The position numbers and the translations under genes were made by a program. 64,000 nt of DNA, from positions 154,895 through 218,894 of the forward strand of contig SIJG01000054.1 of the NCBI GenBank assembly GCA_023374025.1, written 5' to 3'. Numbering within the stretch: position 1 is the stretch's first letter; the number at the start of each line of letters is the position of its first letter. Origin of the DNA: Heterodera schachtii. Taxonomy: Eukaryota > Nematoda > Chromadorea > Rhabditida > Heteroderidae. The notes under the pieces are model-generated. The model ran no database searches. It saw only the letters and a program-made list of their open reading frames with translations, and was not told where the DNA came from. Shown piece by piece: positions 25,801 through 38,733 of this stretch.

Positions 25801-28800
25801 GACGAAATCACTTACTGACGAAATCACTCACTGGACGAAGCACTTACTGACGAAATCACTCACTGACGAATCACTTACTGACGAAATCACTTCTACAATC
25901 TCACTGACGAAATCACTTACTGACGAAATCACTTACTGACGAATCACTACTGACGAAATCACGTACTGACGAAATCACTCACTGACGAAATCACTTACTG
26001 ACGAAATCACTCACTGACGAAATCACTTACTGACGAAATCACTTACTGACGAAATCACTTACTGACGAAATCACTTACTGACGAAATCACTCACTGACGA
26101 AAACACTAACTGACGAAATCACTTACTGACGAAATCCTCACTGACGAAATCACTTACTGACGAAATCACTCACATGACGAAATCACTCACTGACGAAATC
26201 ACTCACTGACGAAATCACTACTGACGAAATCACTTACTGACGAATCACTCACTGACGAAATCCCTTTACTGACGAAATCACTTACTGACGAAATCACTTA
26301 CTGACGAAATCACTCACTGACGAAATCACTACTGACGAAATCACTTACTGACGAAATCTGACGAATCACTACTGACGAAATCACTCACTGACGAAATCAC
26401 TCACTGACGAATCACTCACTGACGAAATAACTTACTGACGAAATCACTTACTGACGAAATCAACTCACTTACGAAATCACTTACTGACGAAATCACTTAC
26501 TGACGAAATCACACTTACTGACGAATCACTTACTGACGAAAATCACTTACTGACGAAATCACTTACTGACGAAATCACTCACTGACGAAAATCACTTACT
26601 GACGAAATCACTTACTGACGAAATCACTCACTGACGAAATCACTACTGACGAAATCACTCACTGACGAAATCACTCACTGACGAATCACTCACTGACGAA
26701 ATCACTTACTGACGAAATCACTTACTGACGAAATCACTTAACTGACGAAATCACTTACTGACGAAATCACTACTGACGAATCACTACTGACGAAATCACT
26801 CACTGACGAAATCACTTACTGACGAATCCACTTACTGACGAAATCACTCACTGACGAAATCACTTCACTGACGAAATCACTACTGACGAAATCACTGACT
26901 GACGAAATCACTCACTTACGAAATCACTTACTGACGAAATCACTCACTGACGAAATCACTTACTGACGAAATCACACACAGACGAAATCACTACTGACGA
27001 AATCACTTACTGACGAAATCACTTCACTGACGAAATCACTTACCTGACGAAATCACTTACTGACGAAATCACTCACTGACGAAATCACTCTTACTGACGA
27101 AATCACTTACTGACGAAATCACTCACTGACGAAATCACTCACTGACGAAATCACTTACTGACGAAATCACTTACTGACGAAATCACTCACTGACGAAATC
27201 ACTTACTGACGAAATCACTCACTGACGAAATCACTCACTGACGAAATCACTTACTGACGAAATCACTTCACTGACGAAATCACTTACTGACGAATCACTT
27301 ACTGACGAATCACTTCACTGACGAAATCACTCTACTGACGAATCATTACTGACGAAATCACTTCACTGACGAAATCACTACTGACGAAATCACTCACTGA
27401 CGAAATCACTTACTGACGAAATCACTTCACTGACGAAATCACTTCACTGACGAAATCACTCACTGACGAAATCACTTACTGACGAAATCACTCCCTGACG
27501 AAATCACTTACTGACGAAATCACTCACTTACGAAATCACTCTACTGACGAAATCACTCACTGACGAAATCACTTACTGACGAAATCACTCACTGACGAAA
27601 TCACTTACTGACGAAACTCACTTCACTGACGAAATCACTTACTGACGAAATCACTCACTGACGAAATCACTACTGACGAAATCACTTCACTGACGAAATC
27701 ACTTACTGCGACGAAATCACTTCACTGACGAAATCACTTACTGACGAAATCACTTCACTGACGAAATACTACTGACGAAATCACTTACTGACGAAATCAC
27801 TACTGACGAAATCACTCACTGACGAAATCACTTACTGACGAAATCACTCACTGACGAAATCACTTCACTGACGAAATCACTACTGCCGAATCACTTACTG
27901 ACGAAATCAACTACTGACGAAATCACTCACTGACGAAATCACTTACTGACGAAATCACTCACTGACGACATCACTTACTGACGAAAATCACTCACTGACG
28001 AAATCACTTACTGACGAATCACTCACTGACGAAATCACTTACTGACGACAATCACTTACTGACGAAATCACTCACTTACGAAATCACTCATGACGAAATC
28101 ACTTACTGAAGAAATCACTTACTGACGAAATCACTCACTGACGAAATCACTCACTGACGAAAATCACTTACTGACGAAATCACTTACTGACGAAATCACT
28201 CACTGACGAAATCACTTACTGACGAAATCACTCACTGACGAAATCACTTACTGACGAAATCACTCACTGACGAAATCACTTACTGACGAAATCACTTACT
28301 GACGAAATCACTCACTGACGAAATCACTTACTGACGAAATCACTTACTGACGAAATCACTCACTTACGAAATCACTTACTGACGAAATCACTTACTGACG
28401 AAATCACTCACTGACGAATCACTTACTGACGAAATCACTCACTTACGAAATCACTTACTGACGAAATCACTCACTGACGAAATCACTTACTGACAATCAC
28501 TCACTGACGAAATCACTTACTGACAAAATCACTCACTGACGAAATCACTTACTGACGAAATCACTCACTGACGAAATCACTTACTGACAATCACTCACTG
28601 ACGAAATCACTTACTGACAAAATCACTCACTGACGAAATCACTTACTGACGAAATCACTCACTGACGAAATCACTCACTGACGAAATCACTTACTGACGA
28701 AATCACTTACTGACGAAATCACTCACTTACGAAATCACTTACTGACGAAATCACTTACTGACGAAATCACTTACTGACGAAATCACTCACTGACGAAATC

Positions 28801-29767
28801 ACTTACTGACGAAATCACTTACTGACGAAATCACTCACTGACGAAATCACTCACTGACGAAACTCACTGACGAAATCACTCACTGACGAAATCACTTACT
28901 GACGAAATCACTACGGACGAAATCCCTCTGACAATCACTCACTGACGAAAATCACTTACTGACAAATCACTCACTGACGAAATCACTTACTGACGAAATC
29001 ATACTGCGAATCACTTACTGACGAAATCACTACTGACGAAATCACTATGACGAAATCACTCACTGACGAAATCACTACTGACGAAACCACTACTGACGAA
29101 ATCACTCTACTGACGAAACATTATGACGAATCACTACTGACGAAATCACTACTGACGAAATCACTCACTGACCGAAATCACTTACTGACGAATCACTCAC
29201 TGACGAAATCACTACTGACGAAATCACTTACTGACGAAATCACTACTGACGAAATCACTCACTGACGAATCACTTACTGACGAAATCACTCACTGACGAA
29301 ATCACTTACTGACGAAATCACTCACTGACGAAATCACTTACTGACGAAATCACTTACTGACGAAATCACTCACTGACGAAACCACTAACTGACGAAATCA
29401 CCTCACTGACGAATCACCTTACTGACGAATCACTTACTGACGAAATCACTCACTGACGAAATCACTTACTGACGAACATCACTTACTGACGAATCACTTA
29501 CTGACGAATCACTTACTGACGAAATCACTCACTTACGAAATCACTTACTGACGAAATCACTCACTGACGAAATCACTTACTGACGAAATCACTCACTGAC
29601 GAAATCACTTACTGACGAATCACTTACTGACGAAATCACTCACTTACGAAATCACTTACTGACGAAATCACTCACTGACGAAATCACTTACTGACAAAAT
29701 CAATCACTGACGAAATCACTTACTGACGAAATCACTCACTGACGAAATCACTCACTGACGAAATCAC
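22886..29767. repeat. satellite array, 16 bp unit TGACGAAATCACTYAC
   Basis: About 6.9 kb of uninterrupted tandem repeat, roughly 430 units. The unit is TGACGAAATCACTTAC or TGACGAAATCACTCAC. For long stretches the two forms alternate, giving a 32 bp higher-order unit. Unit variants of 14, 15 and 17 bp arise from single-base gains or losses (GACGAATCAC, GACAATCAC, CACTTCACTGACG). The 24.1-25.2 kb part is very regular, while 25.2-27.1 kb and 28.85-29.2 kb are irregular. The unit length is not a multiple of three and the array contains no real gene; the 72-residue frame at 29047-29265 only reads the repeat. Every unit carries a CpG in a TGACG word. The array starts abruptly after an AT-rich flank and ends at ...AAATCACCGGGAACC. 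Confidence 0.97.
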
Positions 29768-31997
29768 CGGGAACCATTTCGTTTACTTCATTTGAAATTT
29801 TTGGTGCATATTTAATTATTAAAACATATAACTGAAGCACTTTTAATCATTTTAATTTTATTCAGAGAAAATCTATAATTATTCATTTTAATTGATATTT
29901 AATAAATCGATATTATGATTTTATAAATAATGTTTATTGCACAAATGAATTATATGGTGTATCTAAATTTCTACACTCAATTTTAAAATTCACTCTAAAA
30001 GAGAAACTAAAATTTAATGCTTTAACTGAATAAATGTAATAGAATTTAAAAAAACAGTTAACATAAGCACCAGAATAGTAAAAAAAAATTTAAATTAAGC
30101 AATTAATTGTAACGCATAAAATAAATCAAATTCATTTGACATAAAATAATACCAAATAAATGAGAACAAAATTAAACAATAAAAAATATGAAGTATAATA
30201 AATGATCAATTAATACCATAACGGATAAATTCTGTATCAAATAATTAAAAAAATTTCTCTGAAAAAATTAACTACACATAAAAACCCACATCAAATAGTA
30301 AAGTTCATAATCTACACTAATAAGGCATACATTTTAAATCAAAGCATTAATAATAAAGAAAACAAATTTAATTTTATTTTATAAATATTTATTTACATTA
30401 ATATATTAAATTAACGAAGCAAAACTGTCGATACGGTTCGAAGGCAACTCTACTAGAGATGAGATAAAAATAATAAATGTCATAAATTTTCAATGAAGGA
30501 ATTATAAATTCAGAATTTAAATAAATAAATCAGTAGAATTTAAAAACAAAACATTAAAAATAAAACAATAATCAGCAAAAATAAAAATTATAGAAAAATT
30601 TTGAATAAAAAAAAATCGTTTGAATGCTAAAAATTTAATAATTAGAATAATTTTAATATTAAATAATGAAATTATAATTTATTTACTATTTGGTTTTCCT
30701 GATCTCTTATATATTTTTGTTCTGCATAATAAAATTGATAAACAAAAATTTTATCACTTGTGGCCAAGGCAGACAAAACTGGCGCAATAGCGTGATTGCG
30801 ACAGTTCCATAACTGTAAAAATGCTTTTCTATTATTAATTTTGACGGATTACTATTTATTTATTTATACTTTTTATTATTTGAATTACTTTTTATGATAA
30901 TATAATCTTTCAATATTACTAAATAATTAAATTTTGTTTGCTAAAAATGATATTTTAGGAGTCTCGGTTAAAAATATTTATTACATTCCTAATCTTATTA
31001 AGAAATATTGTCATATTATGTGCAAAAAACTACCCCATGTTTTATATTATACTAAAATCCACGTATTTTAAGCGAATATTTTATATAATATAATAAATGA
31101 CAATTAATTTAATGCTATCGGCAAATAAATTAAAAAATGAAGGCATAATTTTGGAATGATATTAAAAAACGAAATAACATTAAAACATTAGTCTAGTTAA
31201 ATAATGAACAAAATTTTATTGAATAAATCCATTTGGAAATATTGCAAATTAATTATGTTTGGAGAACTGCCAAAAAGACTAACCAGAATGTGGAAAATAT
31301 TAAGAAAAATTAATTTACTTTACATTATAATCCAGTGATTACCATTTTTATCACTTACACTACGATACTCCCCCCCCCCCTCCAACAATAAAAAAGTAAT
31401 TGTGTTTATGTCTCCTCCAAAAATGTTAATTGATAATGAGAGACTGACTTTTGAGTGAATAAATTGTAAAATAATAACAAAATTTTTGACCAAAATATAA
31501 AAGAAATGAACTCGATACTACCAGCAGAGATTTATCCGAAATTTTGAATATATAGGTAAATGTAAATCGGATCAACACTAACAATTTATATGAGAATTCT
31601 CATGTAAATAGAATTTAAATAATATTGAATTCATAAATTTTCAAAAATCAAACAAATTAAAGGTTCTTTAAAAACTTAAAAATATGTATACATACAAATT
31701 GGTTATAAGTTGAATACCAATTGAAAAATTATTATGTAAAAATTGGATTGAATAATAAATAACTATTTTCCAATTAAAAAAATAAAAATGAGTTAACTCT
31801 TTTAAACGCTAATAATAATATTTTTAAGAATATTTTAATTTTTAATTTATTTTTTTTTCATTTGTTTATTTGTTGCGAATTTTTCTCAGCATTTAATTTG
31901 GCGGTTTGCATATAAATAATTTTATAAGATTACTTTTAAAAATGTTTATTTTATATACTTAATACATAATTGAACGCGATCAAGATATGAAAATATA
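29768..31997. other. gene-free, mainly A-rich DNA
   Basis: No coding frame is supported. It contains the 30310-30480 block related to 20175-20335, a GC-richer patch at about 30765-30810 and an 11-base C run at 31370-31380. Confidence 0.6.
31370..31380 (+). repeat. C11 homopolymer
   Basis: Eleven consecutive C in 80% AT sequence. It may be a genuine polyC tract or a sequencing length error. Its complement is a G run. Confidence 0.8.
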
Positions 31998-32301
31998 TAA
32001 TTTATTTTTCCAAACAAAATCTACAAAAAAAAAAAAAAATTTAATTATAAAAATTTATCATTAATTTAAAAATTAATTAAAAGAGTATGCTTGTGAAATT
32101 TCTTTTCTCTTTTAATTATTCATTTATCTTCTCTTTTTAGGAAAACAGTTGTTTTGGACAATAAAAAAATGGTTATAGAAAAGAATAAACTGATAATTTT
32201 TCATTAAAATTACTGAATTATTTGAGTTGTAATATTTTTTAAATGAATTTTTTAATCACAATGACAGAATTTATTCCTCACCCTAATAATTAGAATTTGA
32301 T
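31998..32301 (+). repeat. left arm of long inverted repeat
   Basis: It pairs with 32604-32917. Differences include a C/T and a T/A substitution near 32092-32106 and a T/C near 32254. Confidence 0.9.
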
Positions 32302-32603
32302 GGTGCCGTTGTTTTCCACCTATATGATTATGCTCTGCAAATTCTTAGAGTTTTTGGTTAATTTTTATATTTGTTAAGTAATTTAAATTAGCCATTCTTT
32401 AATAAATCTAAAATTTAATTTCATTTTTACACAATGATTATTAATTTATCTTTTCATATTTATCTGCTCATTAGTTGTTTTTTTTTTTACTTCAAACACC
32501 CTATTAAAAATAATTAAAAATATGTAGATATACTTTCTTTACTTTTATCTTTTTTTGAGCACATTTTTTCTTTTAACATTTTTCTTGAGTCCAATCAATT
32601 CAA

Positions 32604-32917
32604 ATCAAATTCTAATTATTAGGGTGAGGAATAAATTCTGTCATTGTGGTTAAAAAATTCATTTAAAAAATATTACAACTCAAATAATTCAGTAATTTTT
32701 AATGAAAAATTATCAGTTTATTCTTTTCTATAACCATTTTTTTATTGTCCAAAACAACTGTTTTCCTAAAAAGAGAAGATAAATGAATAATTAAAAGAGA
32801 AATGAAATTTCACAAACATACTCTTTTAATTAATTTTTAAATTAATGATAAATTTTTATAATTAAAATTTTATTTTTTTATTTTTTTTTTGTAGATTTTG
32901 TTTGGAAAAATAAATAT
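32604..32917 (-). repeat. right arm of long inverted repeat
   Basis: Complement of 31998-32301, slightly longer because of longer A/T runs near 32870-32890. Confidence 0.9.
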
Positions 32918-33913
32918 ATCAAATTAATTTATATAAATTATCTTGTGGAAGCATTGTTTTTGCTTTCGGATCGTGTTTTGATGAGATGAATTTTAAATTA
33001 CTATAAACGTTTTAAAATTTAAAAAATAAAAATTTTCTTATTAGCAATAAATTTTTTTGCACAGAAAATGTAAGTAAAATAGGTTAGAATTTCCATTAAT
33101 TGAACTTGATGAACTTGTAAATATGAACAAAACTGTGAATTGCCGAGAAAAGGTGAATTTGAAAAATATCTCATTGAATTAATCATAACAAATAAAAAAT
33201 TTAAAATTTATTTTAATAATAATAATTATTAAAGAAAATAATAATAAATTAAAAAAGTGCTAAAAAACAGTTTTTAAATTTTTTAAGTCAATTGATATTT
33301 GAAAATAATTAAAATTTCTTACAAGGTGACGACTCTTGGATGCCATCTCAAAATTATAATTCTCATTGTTTAATAAAATTATAAATTATTTAATATCAAA
33401 ATGTTTCTAATATAATTAGACAATTAAATTTTTTTTTAATTTAACAATCTGAAATAATAAATTTAATAAAAATAAAAAACGGAAATTGTTAAATTAATCC
33501 CAAATTCATAAATTTGATTTTAAAAAAAGATTAAATTGATTAAAAAATTATTTAAAAATATACTATGATCTAATATTATAATATTAAAACATGTCAGAAT
33601 GAGTCAAAAAGACATTAAAAAGAAAAAAAATTATATAACAAAAGAATGAAAAAAAAGATCAATAAAGAAATTAAAATTATATACTTAAATAAATCTTTAA
33701 AATCTTCTTTTATATTTTAATTTTACAAGAAATTAAATTTATATAAAAGGCATTTTCTAAATTTCGGCACATAGTAAGGCACAACAATATCACCTGCCAA
33801 ACTGCCAAGTTTAATATTTTCTTATTGATTTTATCATTAAAAAAATATTAAATATCAAATTTAATCCACAAAATTCATAGTAAATAATTTGAAAATTTTT
33901 TTAATAAGCCATT
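32918..33913. other. gene-free A-rich DNA
   Basis: AT words only. A GC-richer patch at about 33765-33810 is unassigned. No coding frame. Confidence 0.6.
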
Positions 33914-33921
33914 ATTATCAT
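33914..33921. repeat. 8 bp target-site duplication, left copy
   Basis: ATTATCAT, identical to 34571-34578, directly abuts the terminal inverted repeat of the hAT element. Confidence 0.85.
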
Positions 33922-34570
33922 TAGGGCGAGGATTTTTAGGGGCGAAAAATTCCAATTTAGGGACCTAAATAGGGGCAAAAAATTCACGAAATAGGGGCGA
34001 AAATAGGGGCGAAAAAGTTTCAAATTTAGGCGTGCAATTTTTTAAATTGCTGTTTTCTCTATGTAAATAAGTTAAAATTAAGGCAAGCAATTTTATTCAC
34101 TGATTGCAGTTACAAATAAGATATATTTTAGAAAGTTTTTTCATTTTAGTGTCGATTCTTAGGGGTATATTTTTTCGAAATTTTTTGGATCGATTCTTTG
34201 GGGTATATTTTTCTGAAAATTTTTTGGATCGATTCTTTGGGGTATATTTTTCTGAAAATTTTTTGGTCGATTCTTTGGGGTATATTTTTCGAAATTTTTT
34301 GGATTGATTCTTAGGGGTGTATTTTTTGTTTTTATTGCATTTTTGTTAATAAATTTTGGAGAAAACGCCAAAATAGGGATAAAAACTTATTTTAGGGGCG
34401 AACACTCAAAATAGGGATTTTTAGGGGCGAACATCCAAAATAGGGATTCCTAGGGTCGGATAGGGGCGTTAAAACGAAGGTTTTCCGAACAAAAAAGGTG
34501 TTTTTCGTGCATTTCTCGTCGAGTTAAAGCCGCAGAAAAAATAAGTAAAAACCTAAGAATCCTCGCCCTA
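33922..34570. mobile_element. non-autonomous hAT-type element (649 bp)
   Basis: Terminal inverted repeats read TAGGGCGAGGATTTTTAGG on the left and, as the complement of the right end, TAGGGCGAGGATTCTTAGG, with one mismatch in 19. Perfect 8 bp direct repeats (ATTATCAT) flank the ends. An 8 bp duplication plus a YAGGG-like terminus is diagnostic of the hAT superfamily. The interior has many TAGGGGCGAA words on the left, a 39 bp tandem repeat and no transposase, so it would depend on a hAT transposase elsewhere. Frames at 34104-34307 (plus) and 34159-34371 (minus) read the tandem repeat, whose unit is 13 codons, and are not called as genes. The intact ends and duplication suggest a fairly young insertion. 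Decayed relatives are at 17771-17875, about 39790-39920 and 61445-61990. Confidence 0.9.
34152..34330 (+). repeat. 39 bp tandem repeat inside the hAT element
   Basis: Four to five units beginning TCGATTCTTTGGGGTATATT and ending in a GAAATTTTTTGGA-like tail. Units vary by a few bases (CTGAAAA or CGAAA; TTAGGGG or TTTGGGG). The period keeps a frame open without implying coding. Confidence 0.88.
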
Positions 34571-34578
34571 ATTATCAT
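34571..34578. repeat. 8 bp target-site duplication, right copy
   Basis: ATTATCAT immediately after the CCTCGCCCTA end of the element; identical to 33914-33921. Confidence 0.85.
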
Positions 34579-36419
34579 TTATAAAGCCCTACCAAAAAGA
34601 TGAAAATCAGTTGAGTACGCGACATGAGATTAAAATATGAAATATTTGAAAAAAAAGAAAATTACTTTACAATATTATAAATATATTGTTAAATAAAGGA
34701 GAAAACAATTTAATCTAAAGTGGAAAAATTTATATTTATAAAAAAAACAAAAGAAAGTATAACATTCTTATGTTGTTGAAAAAATTTTTAAAACAAAATA
34801 AAATAATAATTTTTTTCAGTTTCATCCTTTTAATTATTTAATGAAAATTATGTTAAAATACTTATAAAATTTTTAATTTGGATTTGTTTTCCAGTTAAGA
34901 AAATTTTTTTTAATTTTATTTTTTCTCCCTTTCTTGTGCGATTTAATTACCAAATCTTGAGGTGCGCTTAACATTCTGTAGCCGTTCCCACTAACATAAA
35001 AAAAGTGTTCGGATAGAAAAATTTTGTAACCAGAACATGAATAACAAAAAAAAAAAAAAATTTTTTTTGAAGTCAAAAACCAGAACATTTTGCAAAATAA
35101 TATTATTTTTCAAATTATTCAATCAAAAATGTTAATTTAAATCGACATTTGCCATCAAATTTAAATATTTCTATTTTTTGAAACAAAATAATTTAGAAAA
35201 AATTACTATTCCATCATTATATAATAGCCATTATATATTTAATATTCAGAACATAATAAATTAATATATTTTGAAATGAATTTCCATACATTCCTAAATA
35301 AAATTCATAGTATAAAATGGAAATATATAAAAAAAATATGTGATATTGAGACAGGGTAAAATTTGAAAGTATCTCTTTGACTTATTACAGTATCATAAAT
35401 AGATGTCATTAAATTAATTTAAATTATGCCTAACATAAATGTATATACAATTTTTATAATATAAATAATCAATTTCAATAACCAAAATAAAATTATGATT
35501 ATTCAAATAAGAACCTTAAATTAATAAATGATTTAAGATTAAAATGGAAATTAAAATTGTTTTTCTTGATTATTTGCATTACTTTAATCTCAATTTGAGT
35601 AAAATACCAAATATTACTATTAAAATTGAATGTCTTTTAAAGAAATAAAAGATTTATTAAATTAATCGCTTACCTTTAATTTAAAAAAAAAATCATTCAT
35701 AATTTACTCAGTCAAAAAAATACAAAAAACACTTTGTTTACATTTAATTATTACAAATTTGTTGGATGTTGGATAAATACAATAATTATTACAAATTGAC
35801 CACATATTTGAACGGGAAGAAACATTTTAAATGGATATTCTAAAATTGATGAGAATGATATTTTTTTTAATAAAAAAGCAAAATAAGTGACTGCGACTCA
35901 ACAATACATTTTGCTTTTTGAAAAAAGACTAGGTTCAAATTTAGGTTTCTCAAAACATTTCCCCTAACTTTCGAAAACTTGCAGAAAATTTTTTGAATTA
36001 AGATATTTAAGGCAATTTTAAAATGATAACAATAAATTTAAAAATAATTTCAATTAATTATTTGAAAATAGCTCAGAATTATAAACAATAAATTAATAAA
36101 TTAAAGAAAGGATTTTTTTAAATATTGTTACCAAAATTAGCGGAAATGAGGAGATATTGTCCATGAGAAAAAATCTAATGATTATTTCAATTTATATTTG
36201 TTTTTTAGCATTTAAATCAAATAAATATCGCATCGCAAATAACAGTTTCAATAATAAAATCACAAAATTTATAATTTTGATTATTGCTTTTAAACTCCGA
36301 ACCGATTTGAATAATATTAATCCGCTAATTTGAGTTATATTAAAAATTAATTTTCGAGACAGTCCATTTTACTTTAAAAAAATGTAATTAATTTCAGATT
36401 GGGTCTAAAAACATACAAT

Positions 36420-36510
36420 TCTCCTATATCATTCGAGAGCACTTCAGATGCTCTATTAGCCTGCAAAATTCCAAAAAATTTTGTCAATTTTGAACAAATT
36501 TATGGCCAAT
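36420..36510. repeat. fragment of the 4.7-5.2 kb dispersed repeat
   Basis: CTCTATTAGCCTGCAAAATT followed by CCAAAAAATTTTG matches the right arm and downstream sequence of the repeat at 5092-5165 (CTCTATTAGCCTACAAAATT). A following TTTATGGCCAAT also resembles that family. Confidence 0.55.
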
Positions 36511-38391
36511 ATAAATCTGGTTTTTTTAATTATAAAATACTAAATAAACGAAAGTTGATAATATTTTAAAGAATAAACGATAGTAATAAAAAGAATAAAG
36601 TTGGCAAATAGAGAAACAAAATTAAGATTAATTTATAGATTAAAAAAAGAAGATAAAAAGAAGTGGAAATATAAAATGAATTCAATAATAAAATAAAAAT
36701 TTTCTATTGCTACCGGCAACGAAATAAATCTGACAGATAAAAAAATGAAGAAAATGCTTTATAAAACAAAAACAAAAATATAAATTTGAATTAATTACAA
36801 TAAATTATGATCCGTAGAATAATTTATAGCAAAGCAATATTTAAAAAACAGATAACATGAAAAAGCTGACGAATTCCGGAAACACAGAGACAAGATATGA
36901 AAAAATAGAAAGCGATAAATTTACAATGAAAATATAAAAAACTAATAATATGTTGAAATAAAAAAAAAATTTATCATTTATTTATGATAGTTGTAAAGCT
37001 TAGAGAAAAAAAAGTGAAATTTTAGATACAAAAAAAAAAGTTTTAAAATAAAGTGCGGAACTGTCACCGGACCATATATAAGCATCACCTTTAAAATGGG
37101 CGACATAACAAAATTTTTCAACTACATACTGCAAAGTAAGAGAAGATAATTCTAATATATATAATATATAAAAAATTTTTAAAAATATAGTTCTTTAATT
37201 GAAGAAGAAATATTTATAAAAAAAATAAAGAAACAAATGTACGGGCTAATCTAAATGATTGTATAATTAAAAAACAGTGTAATTAATAAACTTTGTAAAT
37301 CAAAAATTTATGTTATTTAAATGGCCAATGAAATAATGCTCGCACAGTGGGGAACTGATCAAGAAAATTTAACTTTATATTATTTTTTTGTTAAAATTCA
37401 CCAGTTCATAAAGTAAGTTAATCAATAAAGTACAAGCAAAAAGAAAGACAATTATATAATTTAAATTAATTTAATTCTATTTATGTCTATATTACAATAC
37501 ATATTATTTAAAATAACATATAAAATTAAACAAATTGTCAAACAAAATACGAAAAGCTATAATAAAAAATAATAAATAATTTAATTTTCTAAAATTTTCT
37601 TTTATTTGTTGGGTGTTATGGCAATATCATAGTGATTAATTACACAATGAAAATTTTTTTCAAAAATAGATTGCCAAATTTATTTTTTCTTGAAAAATTT
37701 TAGTTTTAAAAGTTTTTTTTTGAAAAAAAATTATAAAATTTTAAATATCATTAAAATACCAATTATATTGCCGTTTTCGCGATTATTGGTGCCTTTTTAT
37801 TCGGTTTCTACTTATAATATATACAATCTAATGGTGTCACTCTTTTTCATTAATAAATAAAACTATATTTAAATTAATAATGAAATTTCATTGATAAATA
37901 ATTTTGGAAAAGTAAACCAAATTAATAATTTTATTTTTGGCTTCATTATTCATAATATAAAAATTTTAGCATTATTTTTTTAATTCCATGTAATTTTAAA
38001 GCTAACAATTTAATAATGTTTGCATTTATTTATTAAAATACTTTCAATGATATTATAAAATCACAATTATATTTTAAAAATTTTCACAGTTATTGGTAAT
38101 ATAATTTTTCAAATTTGGAAATCAAATATATATTATTTATTTATTCAATATACTTTTTTATATAAAATCAAAAAAATATCATTTGCTATAAAATCTAATT
38201 TAATAATAACTAAATAAATAAATAATTTCGAGAATTCTTGTTGAAGGCCGGTTGTATGCATTTAGGTTGGGCTATCGATGTTTTATTATTCCTTTAAATA
38301 TATTTATCGGATGATTTGCATTTGCTTTTTAATTTATTATCTAAATTTTAAACAATTAAAAATAATTTGTAAATTAAAAAAAATTACATTG

Positions 38392-38451
38392 AAAAAATTA
38401 TTTATTATATATTTAAATATACAAAAATAACATTTCGAAATTAAAAATAAA
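38392..38451 (+). repeat. 60 bp direct repeat, copy 1
   Basis: Shares ATATACAAAAATAACATTTC and flanking AT-rich sequence with 38674-38733, about five differences in 60 bp. Simple AT composition lowers the weight, but the length of the match makes common origin likely. Confidence 0.6.
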
Positions 38452-38673
38452 TTTTGCTTAATTTTGTTGACTTTTGAAAATTTTGGCCATTTTACACTCT
38501 AAAAACTGATAAATGTACAGTATTAATGTACGGAATTTTTAATTCAAAATAATCAAATTCAAAAAGAAGGTGAAATTGAAGCTTACCTAAACATAGTAAG
38601 AGATATAATATACATATTTAGTTGCTTTTTTCTAATTAAATTTTGTAAATGATAATTTAAATATAAACAAAAC

Positions 38674-38733
38674 GAAAAATTATTTATCATATATGTAAAT
38701 ATACAAAAATAACATTTCAAAATTAAAAACAAA
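38674..38733 (+). repeat. 60 bp direct repeat, copy 2
   Basis: Second copy of 38392-38451, offset 282 bp. Confidence 0.6.

Larger units (their letters stand above)
31998..32917. mobile_element. long inverted repeat (about 300 bp arms, 302 bp loop)
   Basis: The left arm, 31998-32301, is nearly the exact complement of the right arm, 32604-32917. By eye I see only a handful of substitutions and small length differences in A or T runs. Shared landmarks are CCAAACAAAATCTAC at the outer end, GGAAAACAGTTGTTTTGGAC in the middle and TTCCTCACCCTAATAATTAG at the inner end. The central 302 bp is T-rich and holds no ORF. This fits a MITE or fold-back transposon with long terminal inverted repeats, or a recent inverted duplication. 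I could not define a target-site duplication. If transcribed, it would make a hairpin RNA of about 300 bp. Confidence 0.9.

Noticed and set aside
29047..29265. 72-residue Thr/Asp/Glu/Leu/Ser-rich open frame in the satellite
   Set aside because: It only reads the 16 bp satellite unit. Indels keep it open by chance, and neighbouring units are closed in the same frame.
22886..29767. Satellite considered as a CRISPR-like array
   Set aside because: There are no unique spacers. Units are contiguous 16 bp repeats in a eukaryotic context.
34104..34371. Repetitive open frames on both strands with a 13-residue period
   Set aside because: They read the 39 bp tandem repeat of the hAT element. The frame is open on both strands because the unit is a multiple of three.
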